Part shown: positions 25,865 to 34,712 of the stretch, one piece after another
Layout: each line of letters starts with the position of its first letter
Position numbering within the stretch: the stretch's first letter is position 1
Origin: Kaistella soli
GTDB lineage: Bacteria > Bacteroidota > Bacteroidia > Flavobacteriales > Weeksellaceae
Direction: 5' to 3'
DNA length: 64,000 nucleotides
Assembly (NCBI RefSeq): GCF_019038595.1
Contig: NZ_JAHOPF010000002.1
Coordinates: 248,001-312,000, forward strand
Translations under genes and position numbers: made by a program
The notes under the pieces: generated by a model
The model's input: the letters and a program-made list of their open reading frames with translations, nothing else
What the model was told of the DNA's origin: nothing
Database searches by the model: none

Positions 25865-27175
25865 TTACGGATATAAAACGGCTATACCCAATCTGGCTGT
25901 GTGTGAAGATAATTTTTGTAGAACATCTGCAAAAAGTTTATCCTTAGTTTTCATGATTATTTTGAACTTATCTTTATTTTTTAAGTCACTTTCATTAATT
26001 GTCTGAAATCTATAAAAGTCAAAAATGATCATCTGAGGCTTTTCAAATCCTTCAATACTTACGGGATATAAGAAAGTATAAAAATTATCAGTTTTATATG
26101 GACTGTTATTTCCCTTCAAGATTTCTTTACTAAAGTCCATTTGCAATCCTCCAACAATTCTTGAAAGTGATTGCTTTTTGTTTTGGGCGAAATCGCAAGG
26201 AGGTGTTATTTCTATACATATCCTTCGTTTTTTCAAATCTTTAAAATCTGAATGAATATCTATGTCTTCATTATTCTTTTTATAGATCAATTCTTTTATG
26301 TAAAGTGGTGAGGTTTGATCAATTATCTCATAAACATTCCCTGGAATAGGAGAATTTTGAGACAAGTTTTGTAAATCTAGGAGCAATAATGAATTTAGCT
26401 TTGAAAATACTTTAGATTTTTCATCAGGTGTTTCATTAAACTGAAGGTTATTCTGTTGTGTAAACAATTCTTTAACCCCACTGTAAGAATTAGTTATTTC
26501 GAACTGTAATGTGTCCATCAAAGATTTTATCAAATCCTTCTGTAGATCATAGTTTTCTACATTGTTTTTTGGTATTCCGGTAAAATTCAGTGCTAACGAA
26601 TATAAAACAGCTTCTAAATGTTTATTTTTTTTATCATTGGTATCGAACAAATTATATAAGGTTGTAATAGTGTTATCAGATCCTATTTTTACTGCCTTGT
26701 TCCATTCAACAAAAAATGAGGAAGCAACATCTTTCTTCAATTTCTCCTCTAACTCCTCTAGAACTCCCTGATAATTTCCTTGCCGTTTATATTTTGTTTT
26801 ATCTAGAGGTATGACAAACAAAGGAAGTGTAAATGGATTATTTTTTTGAAATATTTTATCACAAAAATCTTCAAAATGATTAGTGTGCTTTGTCCATAAG
26901 ACAATTCCATAAGCACCAAAATTCTCTCCTATTATTGATTTAAAATATTTTCTAATTAAAGCAATATTGTCTGTGCTGCTTCTTGAGTCATCCAAATACA
27001 AATCAAGAAAAATTATCTTTCTGTTATTAAAGGAATTTGTTTTTGATTCGATATCGGAAGGAGAAAAATATCTTGCCCAGATATCTTTTTCATCTTCCAA
27101 ATAAGAGATCAAATCTTTAACTTCTTCAAAGTCGTCATCAATAACTAATGCGCTTGTAATAAATTCTTGCAACAT
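25865..27175 (-). CDS. Receiver-domain protein with unknown C-terminal effector region
   Basis: From the ATG at 27175 (MLQEFITSALVIDDDFEEV) the protein has 436 residues; the frame opens 108 bp earlier but would overlap the kinase gene. Residues ~8-130 show a response-regulator receiver: acidic pocket Asp13-15, phospho-acceptor Asp58 in IIFLDLYLDD, Thr95 in GIVLWTKH and Lys126 in VIPLDKTK. The ~300-residue remainder has no DNA-binding domain that I recognise; EITPPCDFAQNKK near residue 330 is its most distinctive motif. The gene lies 16 bp after the kinase-MORC gene, so the two are very likely a phosphorelay pair. The output is unknown. Confidence 0.7.
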   Translation of the reverse strand: MLQEFITSALVIDDDFEEVKDLISYLEDEKDIWARYFSPSDIESKTNSFNNRKIIFLDLYLDDSRSSTDNIALIRKYFKSIIGENFGAYGIVLWTKHTNHFEDFCDKIFQKNNPFTLPLFVIPLDKTKYKRQGNYQGVLEELEEKLKKDVASSFFVEWNKAVKIGSDNTITTLYNLFDTNDKKNKHLEAVLYSLALNFTGIPKNNVENYDLQKDLIKSLMDTLQFEITNSYSGVKELFTQQNNLQFNETPDEKSKVFSKLNSLLLLDLQNLSQNSPIPGNVYEIIDQTSPLYIKELIYKKNNEDIDIHSDFKDLKKRRICIEITPPCDFAQNKKQSLSRIVGGLQMDFSKEILKGNNSPYKTDNFYTFLYPVSIEGFEKPQMIIFDFYRFQTINESDLKNKDKFKIIMKTKDKLFADVLQKLSSHTARLGIAVLYP

Positions 27176-27191
27176 ACTTCTTCTTATATCT

Positions 27192-29294
27192 TTATTGTTT
27201 TTCTTTTGGAAAACAGAGAGCAACAATTGCTTTAGTGACCTTATTATCCTTAACAGGTTTTGGAAAATCAATCTCATTTTCATCTGATATTAATAACAAT
27301 TTACCTTTCATTGCCATCATCATTTCCTTGGCTACGTGAAGACCTAATCCGGAACCAATATTATGAGGCTTTCCTGTTTGAAACGGTTCTACAGCTACAT
27401 CCAAAGGCAAACTAAATCCAGGGCCATTATCTGAGACAATAATTGAGTTATAACCTTTAATTTGTTCAGTGATAAAAACAGAAATATATCTGTCAGATTT
27501 TCTGGCATAACTAAGCCAAAAAATAGAATTATCTAATAAATTCGTAACAACTGAGATAGCCTCTGCTTTTGCTAAATAGGCTTCCAGACTTGAATTTTTC
27601 CAGTTAGAAATAATATTAATCGAATGGTCTAAAAATCGGAACTCGTAATTATCTAAAGCAATTGAAACAATTTCACGTAAAGAATTTAATCGGATATCTG
27701 ATTTTTTCAACATTGCAGAATATCCTCGTATAATTTTCTCTAGTGAAAGAGAAATTCTAATTGCTTTATCTTTATCATTTCGTTCAATACAACCTGTAAG
27801 TTCAGCAATCAATTTATCTAATTCGTGAATTACAATTCCCAAATTTAATCCTGCATTTGCACTTTTGATAAGGACTTCTTTTACTTCTTTATACTGATCG
27901 TTAACTCTGTACAAATATTTTAAGATTTCATCTTTTATTTCTTTATCATTGACCTTCTCTTCCACAAGTGTCATTACCTCATTTAGATCAGATAATACTG
28001 GTTCAATGGAGCGATGCTTTTTATATAAAGTTGTAAGTAAGGTTTTATCTATATTTCTTTCTCTTACCATCAAAGAGAGAGCATAATTTACGGCTTCTAC
28101 AAAATCAAAATAATGTTCATTTTCAATAAAACCCTCTCTGTTTGTCTTCTCAACAAGTCCGGTACTGGAATCTCTTTTGATTTTAACGGAACCAATAACA
28201 ATATTATTACTAACGTTTCCCCCAACCCTGTGAACTCTTTTTAAGTCAATACCTAACCAATCATTATCTCTTTCTCCATAGTTGTAAACTCGTACACCAT
28301 CTCTATAAACCCTTACACCTCCGTTTTCTCTTAAGTAATCTTTTAATGATTTTTTTTCGGTATTTACATAGCTGAATATTTGGGCATCAGTATCAAAAAT
28401 TATTAGATCAAATTCGATAGTACCTACTTTACTCTCGTCCAGATCAATATCTTCAAATTTCCTTGTATCTGAATTCCATTTTTTAATTATTTTGTCTTCA
28501 TCAAGTAAGTCTTTCAATTCAAACTTTCTTCCCGAATCAACTCTGTCAAGCGAACTCCATGGTTTAAACTCATATTTAAATTCAACGATTTCTCCGCCAT
28601 GCATCTTACAATGACCAAAATAAAGAGCATTATTTTTTATATCTTCAAAATCAGGTAATCCTTCAAAAACATTTGAATTACTTTTTGCTAAAACACTAAA
28701 TGTATCATTACCATCAGAAAACGGGCTATTAAGAGAAGTAATATTTCTATGAACTTCTCGAAGTTGGCGTCTATCCCAATCCGTTTTAAGATCTTCTACG
28801 ATTATTTTGGTTCCTACGGAATTTAAAAATGTTTTTGGTTTTACATTTTCAATTAATTGTATGGGAAAGTCATTAATATCTTTAGCACTTGAGAGTTTAT
28901 TCCAGTCAATAGATAATTCAATCTCATTATTTCCCTTTGTTTTGGAAATCAATGTTATTTTATTTCCTAACTTATGGATACTCAATCTTCCGATACCCTT
29001 TTCACCTAAGGGTATTCTCCCACATTCGTTTGGTTCAAGCTTTTTCTTTTTGTTATCAGTTCCTACTACAAGCCATACAGTTTTGATAATCTTACTACTC
29101 ATCCCGAAACCATCATCTTCAATAGTAAGTGACCTTAATTTTCCGTCTTGGAAGTTAAAATCAACAATACAATGCTTCGCACAAGCATCGTATGAGTTTT
29201 TTATCAACTCAAACAAAGCAATGCTCTCATTTTTTATCAGATCTTCTCCAAGATGTGATAAAATACGTGGTGATATTGAGAAATTTACTTTCAT
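27192..29294 (-). CDS. Double-GHKL protein: MORC/Hsp90-like ATPase plus histidine kinase
   Basis: The 700-residue protein has two ATP-binding modules. At the N-terminus, ELIKNSYDAC (Asn33), IEDDGFGM (Asp60) and GEKGIGRLS (~97-105) are a MORC/MutL/Hsp90-type GHKL fold. At the C-terminus there is a histidine kinase: phosphoacceptor-like His490 in GIVIHELDK, TNLLDNSIFW (Asn589), SDNGPGF (Asp622) and GSGLGLHVAKEMM (~647-659). No membrane segment is present, so the MORC part probably serves as the cytosolic sensor. The start overlaps the methyltransferase stop by 4 bp (ATGA) and the receiver gene follows by 16 bp. I do not know a named system with this architecture. Confidence 0.8.
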   Translation of the reverse strand: MKVNFSISPRILSHLGEDLIKNESIALFELIKNSYDACAKHCIVDFNFQDGKLRSLTIEDDGFGMSSKIIKTVWLVVGTDNKKKKLEPNECGRIPLGEKGIGRLSIHKLGNKITLISKTKGNNEIELSIDWNKLSSAKDINDFPIQLIENVKPKTFLNSVGTKIIVEDLKTDWDRRQLREVHRNITSLNSPFSDGNDTFSVLAKSNSNVFEGLPDFEDIKNNALYFGHCKMHGGEIVEFKYEFKPWSSLDRVDSGRKFELKDLLDEDKIIKKWNSDTRKFEDIDLDESKVGTIEFDLIIFDTDAQIFSYVNTEKKSLKDYLRENGGVRVYRDGVRVYNYGERDNDWLGIDLKRVHRVGGNVSNNIVIGSVKIKRDSSTGLVEKTNREGFIENEHYFDFVEAVNYALSLMVRERNIDKTLLTTLYKKHRSIEPVLSDLNEVMTLVEEKVNDKEIKDEILKYLYRVNDQYKEVKEVLIKSANAGLNLGIVIHELDKLIAELTGCIERNDKDKAIRISLSLEKIIRGYSAMLKKSDIRLNSLREIVSIALDNYEFRFLDHSINIISNWKNSSLEAYLAKAEAISVVTNLLDNSIFWLSYARKSDRYISVFITEQIKGYNSIIVSDNGPGFSLPLDVAVEPFQTGKPHNIGSGLGLHVAKEMMMAMKGKLLLISDENEIDFPKPVKDNKVTKAIVALCFPKEKQ

Positions 29295-30349
29295 TTATGA
29301 TTTTTTATTATTGCCTTTCCAATCGCAGTAGCATATTTAGGTGGTACGGCATTACCAATCATTCTGGCTATATTTGCAACACTTGTTCCTTTGAACTTAT
29401 AGGTTAACGGAAAGGACTGCAATGTGGCTCCCTCTCTTATAGATAAAGCCCTGTCTTCTTCCGGATGTACAAATCTACCGTTAGAAATACTGAAAAACTT
29501 GGTAGTAATTGTCGGAGCAGGTTTATTCCACCATAAGCGTCCAAACGTGTCTTTGAAAGAGTCATCTTTCCCTTCAAAACAGTTTAACTGTAACTCTGGG
29601 TCATCTGCAAATCCCAGTCTGTCACCTCCGTCTTTATCTACTTTTTGCAGTCTTCTTTTATTGAGATCACTAATATTCGGAACGGTATGAAGAAAATCTG
29701 AATCATCCTTATGTCCAGGCGCTATTTTAGAAAACCCCTTATCCGTACCTAAAAAATCCCTTACAACAGCTTTTTTCCCTCCTAGTTCTAAAGGCTTAAT
29801 TTCATCCTGAGAAATACGGGTTGCAATTAATGTAAACCTTTTGCGGTTTTGCGGAACACCATAATCATTTACATTATGGACTTTGAAATGTGGATTTTCA
29901 TAGCCGTTATTTTTTAGCCAGTCAATGAATTCATCTAAACCGCTTTCTTCTTTTCTTCTCAAAACACCTGGAACATTCTCGACAACAACATATCCGGGAC
30001 GAAAATATTTTACAAAACGGGAGAATTCTATCAAAAGGTTTTTTGATTTAGCTGACTTTGTTTTATCCGTATTTATAATACTCCAAAACTGGCAGGGGCT
30101 ACAGCCAATTAAGAGAAGGTCATCATCATCTCTTTTTAAACAAAGTTTTTCTTCAAGCTGCTCTTCTTTTAAATTAAAAACGTCTTCATGAATGAATTCA
30201 GCACCTTTAATATTAGCTTCATAAGTATCCTTACATTTTTCATCAAAGTCAATGCCTGCAAGAATTTCTATTCCAGCCTCCTGCATTCCAAAACTCATTC
30301 CTCCTCCAGAACAAAAAAAATCGACAGCTTTAATTCTTTTATTTGACAT
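29291..30349 (-). CDS. DNA (cytosine-5) methyltransferase
   Basis: The 352-residue C5 methyltransferase has motif I FFCSGGGMSFGM (~11-22), motif IV GCSPCQFWS with catalytic Cys86, motif VI VVENVPGVL, motif VIII PQNRKRFTLIATR and motif X IGNAVPPKYA. Motif order is normal. The target recognition domain (~200-290) gives no visible clue to the site. It is the first gene of the operon with the double-GHKL protein and the receiver protein, and no restriction endonuclease lies in that operon. It differs from the Dcm-type enzyme at 32471-33664. Confidence 0.9.
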   Translation of the reverse strand: MSNKRIKAVDFFCSGGGMSFGMQEAGIEILAGIDFDEKCKDTYEANIKGAEFIHEDVFNLKEEQLEEKLCLKRDDDDLLLIGCSPCQFWSIINTDKTKSAKSKNLLIEFSRFVKYFRPGYVVVENVPGVLRRKEESGLDEFIDWLKNNGYENPHFKVHNVNDYGVPQNRKRFTLIATRISQDEIKPLELGGKKAVVRDFLGTDKGFSKIAPGHKDDSDFLHTVPNISDLNKRRLQKVDKDGGDRLGFADDPELQLNCFEGKDDSFKDTFGRLWWNKPAPTITTKFFSISNGRFVHPEEDRALSIREGATLQSFPLTYKFKGTSVANIARMIGNAVPPKYATAIGKAIIKNHK

Positions 30350-30713
30350 TCATACGAATTTTTCCATTAATCACAAAAATATGTAAAAAAAGGATTCAAA
30401 ACGCAGACAACTGCGATTTCTCATAAAATTTGTTAATATAGGAGGTAAATTACTGTTAAGTTTTACTTTTTTTTTGATAATATGAGTCCTGCATTGGATC
30501 TTGGTGCTCTATATTCCATTATTTTTATAAAAAAACAATACATTTTGCTGAATTAAATTTACCGTTTCTGTGAGTGGAGGATACTTTGAGAAAACATACC
30601 AGGAAGTTTCAAGGATCTATTTTAAAATTGCTATAAAATAACGAGTAGGTTCATGACAGCGGTAAAAAGATTTATTATATATTTTCTGTATCAGAAAGAA
30701 AAGTCTGCTATAC
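30350..30713. other. Spacer between the MTase/MORC operon and vsr
   Basis: This 364-bp A+T-rich region has no supported gene. It holds a probable promoter for the operon on its left (30374-30399). A boundary between two acquired segments is likely here, because the restriction genes to the right are visibly richer in G+C than the operon to the left. Confidence 0.4.
30374..30399 (-). promoter_or_regulatory. Putative promoter of the MTase/MORC/receiver operon
   Basis: On the minus strand, TATTTTTG (30374-30381) fits TAnnTTTG, with a TTG 15 bp upstream (30397-30399). The spacing is slightly short. The start codon is 24 bp downstream. Confidence 0.35.
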
Positions 30714-31139
30714 TTACAGACTACTTGTCAGAAGTCGGTCAGTAATTCTTTGAACGGTATCTTCCAGCATTGTTTTCTTCAGATCGCATTCCCAAACGGT
30801 AATCACCTTCCAACCGAGTTTGATCAGTGCCTCTTCATTTTTTAAATCACGATCAATATTGCCGTTAATTTTATTCATCCAGAATTCCGTGCGTGTGTTG
30901 GGAATAACAAAATATTTACAGTTTTGATGCCCGTGCCAGAAGCAGCCGTTAACAAAAATGACGGTTCTGTACTTTTTTAAAACGATATCGGGCTTACCAG
31001 GCAGTTTTTTATCGTTTATCCGGTACCGGAAACCTTCAGCAAACAGTCTTTTTCTGAGCAGAATCTCCGGTTTTGTATTGGCACCTTTGATTCTGCTCAT
31101 GTTGTAACTTCGCTGTTCTTCCGTATGTCTGTCTGCCAT
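30714..31139 (-). CDS. vsr: Very short patch repair endonuclease Vsr
   Basis: The 141-residue protein aligns by eye, without gaps at the N-terminus, to E. coli Vsr: Met14 (SYNMSRIKG), catalytic Asp51 (LPGKPDIV), the NGCFWHGH block with Phe67, Trp68 and His69, and RTEFWMNKI. Vsr nicks 5' of the T in T:G mismatches left by deaminated 5-methylcytosine within the methylase site. It follows the MvaI-type endonuclease by 17 bp in one operon with the Dcm-type methylase, the usual partner. Positions 63-64 read Val-Asn, where I recall Thr-His in E. coli. Confidence 0.92.
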   Translation of the reverse strand: MADRHTEEQRSYNMSRIKGANTKPEILLRKRLFAEGFRYRINDKKLPGKPDIVLKKYRTVIFVNGCFWHGHQNCKYFVIPNTRTEFWMNKINGNIDRDLKNEEALIKLGWKVITVWECDLKKTMLEDTVQRITDRLLTSSL

Positions 31140-31156
31140 TAAGCAATAACGGTATT

Positions 31157-32467
31157 TTATAGATTAAGCATATCCAGAACTGTGTTTTCCTTATACAGAT
31201 TCTTAAGAAATCCGGAGTTTATTCTGAACTGACTTCTCTTTTTGATGACCGGCCTCGATGATGCTTTTTCCATTTTGATGCCCGGATCATAATAAATGTT
31301 CCCGGCATCCATCTGCTGCAGGAACAGTTGAAAATCCGTTCCGCTGCCGAGAATAATATTGCTTCCGTATTGATACTGCCTTTCCGGCTCCTTTGCAGAT
31401 AGAGACGGCACATAGCATGCCTGACTGTGTTTCCTGTTCCAGTGCAGCAGCATTGATGAGAAACTCCAGGAAGCCGTTTCATTTCCGGCACGGTCAACCA
31501 AAGCAATTCTGCCGTCCGTATTCCGGATTTTACCGGATTCGCTGTCGAATCCTATCAACTGCATCTCAAGATCCGTTAAACTGTGGCGTACTCCCGCTTT
31601 GTGGACGCCTCCAAAATTTATTCTGTCTTCCCGGCCTGTTCTGTCTGCATATCCGTATTTTCTCAGGAATGCCTCTGCACCTTCAGACTTATAAATGCCC
31701 GCTGTAGGCTCGGGGGTCATCAGGGTGATTACCTGAGAGTTTACCCTGGAAAAGTTTGTCACTCCAAACTGTTTTATTTCCCAGCCCAGAAAGTCAGGTT
31801 CGGAATATCCGTTCGGTGTGATTCCAAGTTCTGCCTCCAGAGTATATCCACCGCAGTTGGAAGATTCGCACGGCAGAATATTGCCGTTTCTGTCCAGCCT
31901 CTTTGACCTGATCCAGCCCTTTTCATGGATGCGGAGTAGCTCATGTATAAGGCGGATTCTGCTGTTCTTAACTGCCGGAAGTTCGATAACCTTAAAGACC
32001 CCATGCTGATCGGCGACTTTTTCTGAACTGAATTCAGCCGCAATCAGTGAATCAGGCGCTGCAACATATCCCAGTATTTTTCCGTCGCGTGTTACTGAAA
32101 TGAACAGCAGTCTGTCCGGAAGACGCTGTGTCATTAATCCGGAAGGCGCATTTTCGGCACCTGCCAGAAAGCCGGAAAATCTAACTTCAGGATATTTGGG
32201 ATAGAGAATCAGCTGCGATTTGGGCGCAGGAAATATATTACCGCCTTCACTGATCCAGGAAAAATCTATTTTAGCTTTAAACCTTTCCTTGTTCCAGTCA
32301 CCAGCCTCCTCATTTATAATTTCAGTGATGGGTAAAATATTCAGAATTTCAAAACTGCCGCCAAGATAAACCTGATTTTTGGAATTGTCATTGGCTGACA
32401 GATGTTTTATATAAATCTTTTCGCAGCCGGAGTCTGCAAAGACCGATTTTAAATTCTGCAGATTCAT
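31157..32467 (-). CDS. MvaI/BcnI-type restriction endonuclease
   Basis: The 436-residue protein carries the MvaI/BcnI catalytic region at ~205-235: GGYTLEAELGI, then SEPDFLGWEIKQF, giving a PD-(D/E)xK-like set of Glu211/213, Asp225, Glu230 and Lys232. MvaI cuts CCWGG and BcnI cuts CCSGG, acting as monomers of ~240-250 residues; this protein has an extra ~190-residue N-terminal domain, as in longer family members. It starts 3 bp after the methylase stop. With a Dcm-type methylase and Vsr beside it, CCWGG or a close relative is the likely site (inference). Confidence 0.8.
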   Translation of the reverse strand: MNLQNLKSVFADSGCEKIYIKHLSANDNSKNQVYLGGSFEILNILPITEIINEEAGDWNKERFKAKIDFSWISEGGNIFPAPKSQLILYPKYPEVRFSGFLAGAENAPSGLMTQRLPDRLLFISVTRDGKILGYVAAPDSLIAAEFSSEKVADQHGVFKVIELPAVKNSRIRLIHELLRIHEKGWIRSKRLDRNGNILPCESSNCGGYTLEAELGITPNGYSEPDFLGWEIKQFGVTNFSRVNSQVITLMTPEPTAGIYKSEGAEAFLRKYGYADRTGREDRINFGGVHKAGVRHSLTDLEMQLIGFDSESGKIRNTDGRIALVDRAGNETASWSFSSMLLHWNRKHSQACYVPSLSAKEPERQYQYGSNIILGSGTDFQLFLQQMDAGNIYYDPGIKMEKASSRPVIKKRSQFRINSGFLKNLYKENTVLDMLNL

Positions 32468-32470
32468 ATT

Positions 32471-33664
32471 TTACAGTATAACTTTTGTAATCTGTTTCCC
32501 TACAGCCTGTATGAGCGGGGTCACCACCGAATTTCCAAACTGTTTGTACGCCTGATTGTCTGACACAGGTATTATAAAACTGTCCGGAAACCCCTGTAAC
32601 CTGGCACATTCTCGGGGAATAAGCCTTCTTGGATTCTTTCCTTCCTGCGGAATTAAAATTTCTGCACCGTCTTTATAATACCTGGCGCTCATCGTGCGTG
32701 ATATTCCGTCTAAATCAGTCAGCCCGAAACCGAAACCGTTTCCTTTGGCTTTATGTTTTTTTGCATATTCCTGCAGGTAATTCCATAACTTATCCGATAA
32801 GGTATATTTAGGGTCCACTTCCTCTTCCAGAATGTCTTTAATCCTGTATTTTATATCGGGCATTTCGGGAAACTCAAAATTTTCCTCTCCTCCGAAAACA
32901 TCTCTGTCAAAACCTACGATCATGATACGCTCCCGGTGCTGAGGCACAAAATACTTTCCGTCCAGCACTTTATAATGTACACTGTAACCGATTTCATTTA
33001 ATGTTTCCTTTATAATCCTGAATGTATTTCCCTTATCATGGGAGATGAGATTTTTGACATTTTCCAGTAAGAAGGCTTTGGGCCTTTTATGTTTAATTAT
33101 CCTTGCAACATCGAAAAACAACGTCCCCTGAGTTTCATCCAAAAAACCGTGTGCTTTCCCGAGTGAATTCTTTTTTGAAACGCCTGCAATGGAAAAAGGC
33201 TGACACGGAAAACCGGCCAGAAGGACATCGTGATCCGGAATGTTTTCTTCTGATATCTGTGTAATATCACCAAACGGAACTTTTCCAAAATTGGCATCGT
33301 AGGTCATCTTTGAAAATTTATCCCACTCGCTTGTGAATACGCATTTGCCTCCCAAATTCTGAAAAGCAAGCCTTATGCCCCCAATTCCCGCGAAGAGATC
33401 GATAAAACTGAACTTCGGATTTTTAACAGGTGGAAATGGTATATCCCACTCGATGGGCAGATATGTCTGAAAATCTGGCTCCGCGACTAAATTTAGTTTT
33501 TCATGAATATTATACAGGTGTTTTTCGGCCAAAGGCTTATAATACGGAGAGGTCCCGTTCTTATGGTTCTGAAAATAATGCGTGAGATATGCCAGGTTGT
33601 TTTCAGTTTCCTTTACAACTTCAAATTTCAGGCTCTCTTTTATTTTCGAATATTTCTTGCTCAT
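32471..33664 (-). CDS. dcm: Dcm-type DNA (cytosine-5) methyltransferase
   Basis: The 397-residue enzyme has an ~80-residue N-terminal extension like E. coli Dcm, then motif [14 protein letters not shown] (~89-101), motif [14 protein letters not shown] (Cys154), motif [10 protein letters not shown], motif [17 protein letters not shown] and motif [14 protein letters not shown]. It should protect the host site of the MvaI/BcnI-type enzyme encoded 3 bp downstream. It is the first gene of the methylase-endonuclease-vsr operon. The Dcm name reflects family resemblance; the recognition site is inferred from context. Confidence 0.88.
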   Translation of the reverse strand: MSKKYSKIKESLKFEVVKETENNLAYLTHYFQNHKNGTSPYYKPLAEKHLYNIHEKLNLVAEPDFQTYLPIEWDIPFPPVKNPKFSFIDLFAGIGGIRLAFQNLGGKCVFTSEWDKFSKMTYDANFGKVPFGDITQISEENIPDHDVLLAGFPCQPFSIAGVSKKNSLGKAHGFLDETQGTLFFDVARIIKHKRPKAFLLENVKNLISHDKGNTFRIIKETLNEIGYSVHYKVLDGKYFVPQHRERIMIVGFDRDVFGGEENFEFPEMPDIKYRIKDILEEEVDPKYTLSDKLWNYLQEYAKKHKAKGNGFGFGLTDLDGISRTMSARYYKDGAEILIPQEGKNPRRLIPRECARLQGFPDSFIIPVSDNQAYKQFGNSVVTPLIQAVGKQITKVIL

Positions 33665-33789
33665 ACTGCACGCAATTTCGGAATTTTTTTTTTAATCTCT
33701 GTAGGGGGTTTGATTTTTAACAGTTATAACTTCACAGGTCTTCTTATGGTCTCTGGAATCGGAAAACTTTCTGAAAAAAGAAGAATGAT

Positions 33790-34069
33790 ATTACGTCACT
33801 TTACAAACAAAAAAAATCCAATGCTCCGCTGAGAATGCTGCAGAATAAATTTCAAAATCCAGAAGGGATGCGAATTTGGAGAGATAATCAATACTGCCGT
33901 TGAAATCCCCGCTTTCTCTTTTGGAAATTGTGGCCCGGGTGATCTGCATTTTTTCCGCTAACTGTTCCTAACTAAAGTGCGTTTTTCCCGGATTTCCTGA
34001 TAAACTGGCCTGTCTTGAAACGGCAGGCAGTAAGGTAGACTTCAACAGAAAATCAGTTTTGTTTTTCAT
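33790..34069 (-). pseudogene. Decayed XRE helix-turn-helix regulator
   Basis: From the ATG at 34069 the reading starts MKNKTDFLLKSTLLPAVSRQ. One frame gives VYQEIREKRTL; the HTH core continues in another frame as EQLAEKMQITRATISKRESG and then DFNGSIDYLSKFASLLDFEI. Joining them needs a one-base insertion, and a TAG stands where a Gln codon (CAG) is expected just before EQLAEK. One frameshift plus one nonsense change makes a functional product unlikely. It follows the 80-residue gene by 7 bp, so the pair was once an operon. Confidence 0.75.
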
Positions 34070-34076
34070 TGATTGA

Positions 34077-34319
34077 TTAAGGTTCGTTAATCATTTCTGT
34101 GATTATGTCAATTGCTCTATCTTTACTGAGTATATTTCCGAATTCCCTTAAAGAGTCTTCGTCGGTGTATACGCCATTCCTGTCATTCCAGCACAGCCAG
34201 TCGATCAGTTCAGACCTTGACCAGGAGTTCAATTGGCTGTGCAGTTCATCACCCTTCAGTTCCATGATCCTGTAGTAAGGATGACTCAGTTTTTGCTGTT
34301 CACTTAGATACGTATTCAT
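34077..34319 (-). CDS. Small hypothetical protein, 80 residues
   Basis: A soluble acidic protein, MNTYLSEQQKLSHPYYRIME, rich in Trp, Asp and Glu (ELIDWLCWNDRNGVYTDEDS). I recognise no family. It lies 7 bp upstream of the decayed XRE gene, as partner genes of HTH regulators often do. With its regulator broken it may be a relic, although its own frame is intact. Confidence 0.55.
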   Translation of the reverse strand: MNTYLSEQQKLSHPYYRIMELKGDELHSQLNSWSRSELIDWLCWNDRNGVYTDEDSLREFGNILSKDRAIDIITEMINEP

Positions 34320-34462
34320 GACTAAACTATTTAATGGTTATTAAGTTCAATATTTTGACAACTGTACTGATAAATTTCAGATTATCAGTGTTTTATATGT
34401 CAAATATATGAAATATTCACCAGATTTGCAATATGATGAACACTAAGATTAAAGCCTAATAC

Positions 34463-34651
34463 ATGGAAACCACTGAAAACATAACCCCGAAAGCGTTCAT
34501 GAAGTTTTTCCGCGACACCGAAAAACTTAATGAACTGACTCCTGAGGACAGAACTGAAATTTTCAGAACTGTTTTACTGGGAAGCTCTGAAATCCGGAAG
34601 AAATTTACTCCACAACATCAAAAAACAGCCTGCGAAATGCAGGCTGTTTAA
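34463..34651 (+). CDS. Small hypothetical protein, 62 residues
   Basis: METTENITPKAFMKFFRDTE starts a short, soluble, helical and highly charged protein. I recognise no family. The last seven codons lie within a strong hairpin (AACAGCCTGC/GCAGGCTGTT) that probably serves as the terminator, so the coding end and the transcript end overlap. A palindromic CAAATATATG region upstream (about 34402) might contain promoters for both divergent small genes. Confidence 0.5.
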   Translation: METTENITPKAFMKFFRDTEKLNELTPEDRTEIFRTVLLGSSEIRKKFTPQHQKTACEMQAV

Positions 34652-34652
34652 T
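34624..34652. terminator. Hairpin terminator overlapping the end of the 62-residue gene
   Basis: AACAGCCTGC-GAAAT-GCAGGCTGTT has a perfect 10-bp stem with an A run before it and TTTAA after it. It overlaps the last codons and stop. Confidence 0.6.
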
Positions 34653-34712
34653 GCTGATCAGTACTGTGCATTGATGTGCAGGTACCGTTAATCTAATCAT
34701 AATCCTTTGTTT

